DNA of 48,316 bases from Castellaniella defragrans_A. Its GTDB lineage: Bacteria; Pseudomonadota; Gammaproteobacteria; Burkholderiales; Burkholderiaceae_B. How positions within the stretch are numbered: position 1 is the stretch's first letter; every line of letters starts with the position of its first letter. Below, piece by piece: positions 15,828 to 22,682 of the stretch. Location of the stretch: assembly GCF_040394755.1 (NCBI RefSeq), contig NZ_JBEBRQ010000020.1, one strand, 5' to 3'. The translations under genes were made by a program, and so were the position numbers. The notes below the pieces were generated by a model. That model was not told where the DNA came from, did not search any database, and saw nothing but the letters and a program-made list of their open reading frames with translations.

Positions 15828-16897
15828 GTATCGAAGTACGCGGGATCCACAAGCACTTCGGCGCGTTCACCGCGCTGGAGGATGTGTCGCTCGCCTTTCC
15901 CGACGGCCGCCTGACCGCCCTGCTGGGCCCGTCGGGCTGCGGCAAGACCACCCTGCTGCGCATCATCGCCGGGCTGGAATTTCCCGACCGGGGGCAGGTG
16001 TTCCTCGATGGCGCGGACGCTTCCCATACCCACGTGCGCCAGCGACAGGTCGGCTTCGTATTCCAGCACTACGCGCTGTTCAAGCATATGAGCGTGTTCG
16101 AGAACGTCGCTTTCGGCTTGCGGGTCAAGCCCAGGGCCGAGCGTCCGAGCGAAGCGCAGATCCGCGAAAAAGTCATGGGCCTGCTCGAACTGGTCCAGCT
16201 CGACTGGCTGGCCGAGCGCCGCCCTGCCGCCCTGTCCGGCGGCCAGCGCCAACGCATCGCCCTGGCCCGGGCGCTGGCGGTCGAACCGCGCGTCCTCCTG
16301 CTCGACGAGCCATTCGGCGCGCTGGACGCGAAAGTGCGCAAGGAGCTGCGGCGCTGGCTGCGGCGCCTGCACGAGGAGCTTTCAGTAACCAGTATCTTCG
16401 TCACGCACGACCAGGAGGAAGCCCTCGAAGTCGCCGACGAGATCGTGATCATGAATCGCGGGCGCGTCGAGCAGGCCGGCGCGCCGCAGGCCGTGTACGA
16501 CAAGCCCGCCACACCGTTCGTCTATGGTTTTCTCGGGCACGTGAATCTGTTTCACGGACGCATCCAGCATGGCCGCCTGGAGACCGGGGGCGCCGTCCTA
16601 GATGCGCCCGGCCACGGGGATGTGGATGCGCCCGGCACCGCCTATGTGCGGCCGCACGACATCGAGATCGAGCCGTATGCCCAGGACAGCGCCCAGGACG
16701 GTCTGGTCGTCAACCTCCAGCGCGCCCATGCGTTCGGGCCGCTGGCCCAGCTCGAAATGCGCCGCGCGGACACCAGCGAGATCATCGAGGTCGTGATGCC
16801 CAGCGAGCAATACGCCCGCATCCGCGCCAGCGGCCACCAGCGCTTCATCGCCCGTCCGCGCCAGGCCCGCGTGTTCGTGAACCAGCAGGCGGCGTGA
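15824..16897 (+). CDS. cysA: Sulfate/thiosulfate import ATPase CysA
   Basis: 357 residues from the ATG at 15824, which overlaps the cysW stop; the same frame runs open upstream inside cysW but that part is a shadow. Cytoplasmic ATPase that powers sulfate uptake. Walker A GPSGCGKT (35-42), Q-loop Q81, signature LSGGQ (137-141), Walker B VLLLDE (157-162) and H-loop H195 (IFVTHD) are all intact. The C-terminal regulatory/TOBE-like domain (about 240-357, with TAYVRPHDIEIEPY) is characteristic of CysA. It is the last gene of the operon and is followed by a GC hairpin. Confidence 0.97.
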   Translation: MSIEVRGIHKHFGAFTALEDVSLAFPDGRLTALLGPSGCGKTTLLRIIAGLEFPDRGQVFLDGADASHTHVRQRQVGFVFQHYALFKHMSVFENVAFGLRVKPRAERPSEAQIREKVMGLLELVQLDWLAERRPAALSGGQRQRIALARALAVEPRVLLLDEPFGALDAKVRKELRRWLRRLHEELSVTSIFVTHDQEEALEVADEIVIMNRGRVEQAGAPQAVYDKPATPFVYGFLGHVNLFHGRIQHGRLETGGAVLDAPGHGDVDAPGTAYVRPHDIEIEPYAQDSAQDGLVVNLQRAHAFGPLAQLEMRRADTSEIIEVVMPSEQYARIRASGHQRFIARPRQARVFVNQQAA

Positions 16898-16898
16898 T

Positions 16899-16928
16899 GC
16901 GGCGCCCGGTGAATCCATGCCGGGCCGC
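16899..16928 (+). terminator. Hairpin after cysA
   Basis: GCGGCGCCCGG (16899-16909) pairs with CCGGGCCGC (16920-16928) with a 2-nt bulge and a 10-nt loop, immediately after the cysA stop. A short TTTT follows 6 bases later, so this is a modest intrinsic terminator candidate. Confidence 0.4.
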
Positions 16929-17031
16929 GGGCGATTTTGCAGGCACTGCACCGGCAGGGTTCAGCTCAGAGCAATGTTTGATTATTCTGCTGTAGCATGG
17001 CGGTCATGTTTTTACACGAACAATAAGGCGC

Positions 17032-18093
17032 ATGAACATGACATCGGCGACGCAAAACCTGGAACAGTTTGTCCATAAAGCTCTGGAACGGGGCTTGCCG
17101 AAAACCGATATTGAACAAAGCCTGCGTCAGGCAGGCTGGTCCGCCGGACAGATCAAAAGCGCGCTGAACCAGTTTGCCGACCTCGCATTTCCAATCCCCG
17201 TTCCCAGGCCGCGCCCTTATCTTTCCCCGCGCGAGGCTTTCCGCTACCTGCTGCTGTTCACGGCACTGTATCTGAGTGCTTTCTACCTGGGCAGCCTGCT
17301 GTTCAATTTCGTCGATCTGGCCTTCCCCGACCCCGCAATGAGCAGGTACTGGATCGACAACGACATTCGCTGGGCCGCTTCGTTTCTGATCATCGCGTAC
17401 CCGGTTTTCCTGTTCATGTCGTATCGCATCCGCCGGGATCTGACGCGCAGTTCCGATAAACATCTGTCGCTCATCCGCCGCTGGCTGACGTATATGACCC
17501 TGTTCGTCGCGGCGTGTTTCGTCATCGGTGATCTGGTGACATTGGTGTACAACGCACTGGGCGGGGAACTGACGATTCGCTTCAGCCTGAAAATCCTCAT
17601 TGTCGGCGCGATCGCCGGAACGATTTTCGGGTTCTATCTGTGGGATCTGCGCGGTGAAGACCACGAGGCGGGGGGCCATTTTGCCGGTGTCAAATGGCTG
17701 GCCCTCTGCGTTTCGGCTGTGGTGATTGCAGCGCTCGCCGGCGCCTTTTTTGCGCTGGGTTCGCCCGGGCATCAGCGATCGCTGCGTCTGGATGAGCGCC
17801 GCATGAATGACCTTGGCCAGCTTTCCGCCAGGATCGAGCGCCATGCGAAATCGCAGGGTGCGCTACCGCCGGAATTGTCAGTGCTCGAATCAGGAGACGT
17901 ATTCCCCATCCCCGCCGACCCGGACACTGACGCGCCTTACGAATATAAATTGGTGGACGCAAACCATTATCAGCTGTGCGCGGTTTTCGCCCTGCCCTCA
18001 GCGGACGACAATCGACAGCAATATGGCGATCGGCGGCATGCCGCCGGAAAACAGTGCTTCACCTATACATGGCCAGAGCGCGACCGGAATTAA
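17032..18093 (+). CDS. DUF5671-type membrane protein with soluble C-terminal domain
   Basis: 353 residues. The N-terminus (about 1-60) is a helical soluble module, VHKALERGLPKTDIEQSLRQ, followed by a proline stretch (PIPVPRPRP). Five membrane helices follow, at about 71-91, 113-131, 152-173, 184-204 and 221-242; the segment SPREAFRYLLLFTALYLSA and the later RRWLTYMTLFVAA fit the DUF5671 family. The C-terminal ~110 residues lie outside the helices and contain a compact domain with CAVFALPSADDN and QCFTYTWP. No function is known. Two starts are possible, ATG at 17032 or 17038; AAGG at 17025-17028 is better spaced for the second. It stands alone, convergent with the ankyrin gene. Confidence 0.75.
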   Translation: MNMTSATQNLEQFVHKALERGLPKTDIEQSLRQAGWSAGQIKSALNQFADLAFPIPVPRPRPYLSPREAFRYLLLFTALYLSAFYLGSLLFNFVDLAFPDPAMSRYWIDNDIRWAASFLIIAYPVFLFMSYRIRRDLTRSSDKHLSLIRRWLTYMTLFVAACFVIGDLVTLVYNALGGELTIRFSLKILIVGAIAGTIFGFYLWDLRGEDHEAGGHFAGVKWLALCVSAVVIAALAGAFFALGSPGHQRSLRLDERRMNDLGQLSARIERHAKSQGALPPELSVLESGDVFPIPADPDTDAPYEYKLVDANHYQLCAVFALPSADDNRQQYGDRRHAAGKQCFTYTWPERDRN

Positions 18094-18101
18094 GTCCGAT
18101 T

Positions 18102-18124
18102 CAGGCGGCCTGACGCCCCGCCTG
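18102..18124. terminator. Hairpin between two convergent genes
   Basis: CAGGCGG (18102-18108) and CCGCCTG (18118-18124) form a 7-bp stem with a 9-nt loop, between the stops at 18093 (plus strand) and 18140 (minus strand). Symmetry would allow use from both sides, but neither strand has a T tract. Confidence 0.35.
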
Positions 18125-18139
18125 GCACGCCGCTCGCAT

Positions 18140-18961
18140 TCACTGCCCCGCCGGGGTGTCCTCGAAACGGTCCAGGTCGAAGTAGCGGGAAAAAGAACTC
18201 TGGTCCTCTGGCGACGGCTTGCCCGCCGGGGCCTGTGATGTCGTGGCAGCAGGCGGCGGATCGCCGCGCCGGCGCTGCGCAACGTCACGGCTCAAGGCTT
18301 CGAGTTTGGCCGCCAGCGCATCGTGCTTGCCTCTGGTGGCCCAGTCGGCGGCCGTCTCATGCTCGGTATTGAACATGGTCGGATCGGCGCCCTGTTCGAG
18401 CAGCAGGCGCACCATGGGCTCTTTGCCGGACAGGGCGGCCATCATCAGGGGCGTGGTGCCGTCCGGTCCGGGGGCATTGACGATGGCGCCCCGCTCGATC
18501 AGCAGGCGCGCGGTGTCTATTTGCGCCTTGGAAGCGGCATAGTGCAGCGGCGTCCAGCCGAGACGATTGACCTGGGCGCCTGCGTCGATCAGCGCGCGCG
18601 CCCGATCCGTCTGACCCAGGATGCACAAATACATCAGAGGCGTTTCGTCGAGCCGATTGGGCTGGTCGATCTGGACGCCGGGCGCGATGCGCAGCAGATC
18701 GAAGACCTGCCACGATTGTTCGCGGGCCGCCTGCGTCAAGGCCGGATTGCCGATGGCATTGAGCGTGGTCGGATCGGTGCCGCGCAACAGCATGGCCTGC
18801 ACCGTCGATAGATCGTCGCGGCGGATTGCGGACCACCAGTCGGCTGTCGGCTGCGCGGCGCGCGCGACGCCAAGGACGGCCAGCAGCCACAACATGAGGC
18901 ACCAGACCGCCCATGACGGCATACGTTGTAAGGACAGCGGGGATCTGTGCGTGCTGATCAT
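18140..18961 (-). CDS. Exported ankyrin-repeat protein
   Basis: 273 residues. The N-terminal signal peptide (hydrophobic stretch MLWLLAVLGVARA, cleavage near residue 35) implies export to the periplasm. Ankyrin repeats span about 40-220: recognisable units contain DETPLMYLCILGQTDRARALIDAGA, WTPLHYAASKAQIDTARLLIERGA and TTPLMMAALSGKEPMVRLLLEQGA (first residues of each shown in part). The C-terminal 55 residues are low complexity, rich in P, A and S. It probably forms a protein-binding scaffold; partner unknown. It follows tatD by 15 bases on the same strand, so it is likely the last gene of the mltG-tmk-holB-tatD string. Confidence 0.85.
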   Translation of the reverse strand: MISTHRSPLSLQRMPSWAVWCLMLWLLAVLGVARAAQPTADWWSAIRRDDLSTVQAMLLRGTDPTTLNAIGNPALTQAAREQSWQVFDLLRIAPGVQIDQPNRLDETPLMYLCILGQTDRARALIDAGAQVNRLGWTPLHYAASKAQIDTARLLIERGAIVNAPGPDGTTPLMMAALSGKEPMVRLLLEQGADPTMFNTEHETAADWATRGKHDALAAKLEALSRDVAQRRRGDPPPAATTSQAPAGKPSPEDQSSFSRYFDLDRFEDTPAGQ

Positions 18962-18976
18962 GGAGCCTCCGGGGAG

Positions 18977-19759
18977 TCAGGCCTTGCGCCCGATCTTGCT
19001 GAACAAGGTAAAGAAATTATCAGTGCTCGCCTGGGCGATCGCAGCCACCGGCACACCGCGCAGTTGCGCAATCTTTTCGGCCACGTGGACGACCTTGGAC
19101 GGATCGTTCTGCTTGCCGCGATACGGCACGGGCGCCAGATAAGGGGAATCCGTCTCGATCAACAGGCGCTCGAGCGGCACCCGGCGCGCGACCTCTTGTA
19201 ATTCGACGGCATTCTTGAACGTGACGATCCCCGAAAACGAAATGTAGAACCCCAGATCCAGGGCGGCCTGCGCAACCGCCCAGGATTCCGTGAAGCAATG
19301 CATGACCCCCGCGCGGGCGCCCTCCTCGCGCATGAGGCGCAAGGTGTCCTCGGCGGCGGCCCGGGTATGGATGATCAGGGGCAGCCCTGTTTCCAGGCTG
19401 GCGCGGATGTGGGTGCGAAAACGGTCCCTCTGCCAATCCAGGGGTTCGGCCAGCCGGTAGTAGTCCAGGCCGGTCTCGCCGATGGCAATGACCTTTGGAT
19501 GCGCGGCCCGCTCGAGCAGGTCTTGCAGGCTGGGTTCGATCTGATCATCGACCTCGGCGTCGTTGTCGGGATGCACGCCCACAGAGGCATGCAGATTGGA
19601 ATGTCCTTCGACCAGCGTCATCAGGCCGGGCCAGTCCCGCAGATTGACGCTGACCACCAGGGCATGGCCGACGTCGGCAGTGCGCATGTCTTCGAGAATG
19701 GCGGGCAGACGCGCCGCCAGATCGGGGAAGTTCAAATGGCAGTGGGAATCGACGTACAT
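18977..19759 (-). CDS. tatD: TatD-family metal-dependent deoxyribonuclease
   Basis: 260 residues from the ATG at 19759; the frame runs on upstream only as a shadow of holB. TIM-barrel metal hydrolase of the amidohydrolase superfamily. Metal ligands are visible: H6 and H8 (DSHCHL), E95 (IGETGLDYY), H131 (LIIHTR), H154 (VMHCF) and D204 (IETDSPYL), the full TatD/YcfH set. Family members act as 3'-5' exonuclease or deoxyribonuclease in DNA repair and turnover; the specific substrate here is not established. It lies 16 bases after holB, the usual neighbourhood of ycfH-type tatD genes. Confidence 0.93.
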   Translation of the reverse strand: MYVDSHCHLNFPDLAARLPAILEDMRTADVGHALVVSVNLRDWPGLMTLVEGHSNLHASVGVHPDNDAEVDDQIEPSLQDLLERAAHPKVIAIGETGLDYYRLAEPLDWQRDRFRTHIRASLETGLPLIIHTRAAAEDTLRLMREEGARAGVMHCFTESWAVAQAALDLGFYISFSGIVTFKNAVELQEVARRVPLERLLIETDSPYLAPVPYRGKQNDPSKVVHVAEKIAQLRGVPVAAIAQASTDNFFTLFSKIGRKA

Positions 19760-19775
19760 GAAAGAGTTCCGTGCA

Positions 19776-20834
19776 TCAGGCGCCGGCCGTGACGGGTGTG
19801 CAGGCCTTGAGCAGCAAGGCCACCGCATGGTCGGCGAGGAAACGGGGATTGAGGGCATGGCCGGCCAGCCGGCGCTGCCGGGTGAGCCAGTGCGCCGCCT
19901 CGGCCAGGCGGCGGGCGTCGAGGCGCGCGGCCAGGGTCTCGATGCGGGCCGCCTGGGTCGGGAAATAGCGCGATGGCGCCGCCCCGGTTCCCAAAGACAG
20001 ATCAACCAGCAGGCGCTGGAAACCATCGACCCAGTCGGCAATTTCCGTATCGGCCAGGGCATCGGCGAGATCGCCCGCCGAACCACGGCCGTCGCACAAA
20101 TCCAGGAAGGCTTCAATCCATACGGGGCAGGCGTGCCCGCCGTTGCGCGCGCGCTCGCGGGCCAGCAGGGGTGCGCCGCCGCAGGCGGCCAGCCAGGCGT
20201 CGGCCTGGCCGATCCCTTGCGACTCGAGCCAGGCCCGGGCCTGTGCCGGCGCCGGCACCGGCAGGGGCAGCCGGCGGCAGCGCGACACCAGCGTGGGCAG
20301 CAGACGGTCAGGCGCCTGGCCGGTCAGGAGGAATACCGTGTTTTCAGGGGGTTCCTCGAGAATTTTGAGCAGGGTATTGGCGGAAATGATGTTCAGGGCC
20401 TCTGCCGGGTACAGCACCGCCACGCGCCAGCCGCCCCGATGGGTGGCGGTATTGAACCAAGGCAGCAATCCGCGGACTTGTTCGACACGGATCTCGCGCG
20501 ATGGCTGTTTTTTCTTGCCATCGGCGGCGGGTTCTGTATCACCGCTGCCCTCGCCTTCGGTCAGGGCGATCGCCTCGGGCCGGATCCGTCGCAGGTCCGG
20601 GTGATTGCCCGTGGCGACCCAGCCGCAGGCCTGGCAGGCGCCGCAGGCCAGGCCGTCGACGGGCGCCTCGCACAGCAACGCGGCGGCTCCCGCCAGGGCG
20701 AACTCCGCCTGGCCGATGCCGCGCAGTCCGTGGATCAACCAGGCATGAGCGAAGCGTTCGCGCTCCGCCAGCCAGGCGCGCGCCGTCTCGACCTGCCAGG
20801 GCAGAAATCCGCCGTCATTCATGGGCGCGTTCAC
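19776..20834 (-). CDS. holB: DNA polymerase III subunit delta'
   Basis: 352 residues from a GTG at 20834 that overlaps the tmk stop by four bases (GTGA); an ATG at 20822 is the alternative. Clamp-loader subunit delta' of the replicative polymerase. AAA+ fold with a degenerate P-loop (GLRGIGQAEFALA, no Walker lysine), as in E. coli HolB. Zinc cysteines C55, C64, C67 and C70 (LLCEAP...ACGACQAC) are present, followed by NHPDL, the sensor segment NTLLKILEEPPENTVFLLT and the arginine-finger motif SRCRRLPL. An unusual charged insert, EGEGSGDTEPAADGKKKQPS, lies near residue 95-115. No PilZ gene separates it from tatD. Confidence 0.93.
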   Translation of the reverse strand: MNAPMNDGGFLPWQVETARAWLAERERFAHAWLIHGLRGIGQAEFALAGAAALLCEAPVDGLACGACQACGWVATGNHPDLRRIRPEAIALTEGEGSGDTEPAADGKKKQPSREIRVEQVRGLLPWFNTATHRGGWRVAVLYPAEALNIISANTLLKILEEPPENTVFLLTGQAPDRLLPTLVSRCRRLPLPVPAPAQARAWLESQGIGQADAWLAACGGAPLLARERARNGGHACPVWIEAFLDLCDGRGSAGDLADALADTEIADWVDGFQRLLVDLSLGTGAAPSRYFPTQAARIETLAARLDARRLAEAAHWLTRQRRLAGHALNPRFLADHAVALLLKACTPVTAGA

Positions 20835-21484
20835 AGGCCCTCCGGATCGCGGCCATGCGCGGCCAGCAGCTCGCGCAAGCGCGCGGCCAGGAGAACGCGG
20901 ATGTCATCGATGCTTTGGGTGGCGTCGATCACCACGAAGCGTTCTGGCTGCGCCGCCGCCCGCGCATGATAGGCGGCGCGGGTGCGCTCGAAGAACGCCG
21001 CGCTCTCGCGCTCGAACCGATCCTGCGCATCGCGCCCGTTTTCCAGGCGTTCGCGCGCGACCGCCAGCGGCACGTCGAACAGGAATGTGCGATCGGGTGC
21101 AAAGCCTTTCTGGACCCAGGCTTCCAGAGCCTCGATGGGTTCCGGGCCAAGCTCACGCCCGCCGCCTTGATAGGCGAACGTCGCATCGGTGAATCGATCG
21201 CACAGCACCCACTGGCCGCGCGCCAGCGCCGGCAGGATGACGGTGCGCAGGTGCTCGTTGCGCGCGGCGAACATCAGCAGCGTTTCCGTGCGCAGGTCCA
21301 TGGGCTTGCGCAGCACCAGTTCGCGCAGGGCTTCCCCCAGCGCGGTGCCGCCGGGTTCGCGCGTGCACACCAGATCGACCCCGGCGCGGCGCAGCGCGTC
21401 AGCCATCCAGCCGACATGCGTGCTCTTGCCAGCCCCGTCCAGGCCTTCGAATGTCAGGAAGCAGGCGGTGCGATCTGCGCTCAT
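20831..21484 (-). CDS. tmk: Thymidylate kinase
   Basis: 217 residues. It phosphorylates dTMP to dTDP for DNA synthesis. P-loop GLDGAGKST (14-22), the TREPGGT segment, DRFTDATFAYQGGGR with the DR motif, and a lid region with DAQDRFERES are present, all as in the bacterial TMP kinases. Length matches the family (about 210). The start overlaps the mltG stop by four bases (ATGA) and the end overlaps holB, so mltG-tmk-holB is translationally coupled. Confidence 0.96.
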   Translation of the reverse strand: MSADRTACFLTFEGLDGAGKSTHVGWMADALRRAGVDLVCTREPGGTALGEALRELVLRKPMDLRTETLLMFAARNEHLRTVILPALARGQWVLCDRFTDATFAYQGGGRELGPEPIEALEAWVQKGFAPDRTFLFDVPLAVARERLENGRDAQDRFERESAAFFERTRAAYHARAAAQPERFVVIDATQSIDDIRVLLAARLRELLAAHGRDPEGL

Positions 21485-22491
21485 TTGCGTTTCAGAATGT
21501 ATTTGCCAACCGCCTGGTTATGAGCGGACAGGTTCGTGGAAAACTCGCTGGTGCCATCGCCGCGCGACACGAAATACAGATAATCATGGGATTCCGGATG
21601 CAGGGCCGCCATCAGGGCCGCCTTGCCGGGACTGGCGATCGGAGTGGGCGGCAGGCCTACACGGGTATAGGTATTCCAGGGCGTGGCGCGCTCGAGGTCT
21701 TTTTTCCGCAAATTGCCCTGGTAGGCGGCGCCCATGCCATAGATTACCGTGGGATCGGTCTGCAGCGGCATTCCCCGGCGCAAGCGGTTGATGAACACGC
21801 CCGCGATCCGGCTGCGATCCGCATGATGCCCGGTTTCCTTTTCGATGATGGAGGCGAGGATCAGGGCCTCGTAAGGGGTTTTCAGGGGCAGGCCCGGATC
21901 GCGCCCGGCCCAGGCCCGATCGAGCGCCTGTGTGCCGGCCAGCGCGGCGCGGCGCAGGATGTCGAAATCGCTCGTGCCGGGGGAAAAGACATAGGTGTCG
22001 GGATAGAACAGGCCCTCGGGGGATGCCTCGTCCAGGCCGAGCCGCAGCAGCAGATCGGCATCCCCGGTATCGGCCAGAGTCTGGCGCACGTTCGAGTCCG
22101 CGCGCAGGGCCGCCCGGATCTGCGCGTAGGTCCAGCCCTCGGGGAAGGTCAGCCTGACCTGCGTCATGTCGCCATTGGCCATGCGTTCGAGCAGGCGCCA
22201 GGGTGTATCCCCGCGCCGCGCTTCGTAGGCCCCCGCCTTGAGCTGCTTGTCCAGCCCGCTCAGGCGGGCCAGCGCCACGAAGGCATCCGGCTGGATCGTG
22301 ATCCCCGCGCCCTGCATGGCCTGGGCGATCTGGCGCGGCGTGCTGCCGGGATCCACGACGTAATCGGCCAGTTCGCCCGTCATGGGCACCGCCCGCCGCC
22401 AACCCCAGTAGGCGGACCCCAGCAGGCCGGCGGCGACTGCCGTCAGCAGCAGAATGAGGCTCCAGATGAGCGCGCGTTTGAAGGTTTGCAT
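21481..22491 (-). CDS. mltG: Endolytic murein transglycosylase MltG (YceG)
   Basis: 336 residues from the ATG at 22491; the frame is open to 22548 but MQTFKRALIWSL begins the expected cytoplasmic tail and membrane anchor (about 8-28). It cleaves nascent peptidoglycan glycan strands in the periplasm. A LysM-like region comes first, then the YceG domain with the catalytic glutamate in LILASIIEKETGH (E217), followed by GVFINRLRRGMPLQTDPTVIYG and NTYTRVGLPPTPIASPG, all diagnostic. It is the first gene of the mltG-tmk-holB-tatD-ankyrin string and is divergent from the autotransporter gene at 22683. Confidence 0.95.
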   Translation of the reverse strand: MQTFKRALIWSLILLLTAVAAGLLGSAYWGWRRAVPMTGELADYVVDPGSTPRQIAQAMQGAGITIQPDAFVALARLSGLDKQLKAGAYEARRGDTPWRLLERMANGDMTQVRLTFPEGWTYAQIRAALRADSNVRQTLADTGDADLLLRLGLDEASPEGLFYPDTYVFSPGTSDFDILRRAALAGTQALDRAWAGRDPGLPLKTPYEALILASIIEKETGHHADRSRIAGVFINRLRRGMPLQTDPTVIYGMGAAYQGNLRKKDLERATPWNTYTRVGLPPTPIASPGKAALMAALHPESHDYLYFVSRGDGTSEFSTNLSAHNQAVGKYILKRK

Positions 22492-22625
22492 GGCCGTCAG
22501 TTTAACCGAGGGTTTGTCACAAGGACGCCAGGGCAGCCTGCGCGGCACGAGAAATCAAGGCATTGCGGTTCTCGGGAAGTGCCCCTTGAATTTCTTCAAA
22601 TTTATTTAAATTTCTTTGGATTCGA

Positions 22626-22654
22626 TTGAAACTCACTCTTTAGTAACATACCAT
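22626..22654 (+). promoter_or_regulatory. Candidate sigma-70 promoter of the second autotransporter
   Basis: TTGAAA (22626-22631, 5/6 to consensus) and TACCAT (22649-22654, 4/6) are exactly 17 bases apart. Transcription would begin near 22661, leaving a leader of only about 22 bases before the ATG at 22683. The surrounding 22577-22680 is very AT-rich (for example AATTTCTTCAAATTTATT), unlike neighbouring DNA. Confidence 0.5.
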
Positions 22655-22682
22655 TGCGTAAAATTCCGATGGGAAAATTACT

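Noticed and set aside
19563..20969. A 468-codon plus-strand frame across tatD, holB and tmk
   Set aside because: Entirely antisense to three well-supported genes; low-complexity composition and no homologue-like motifs.
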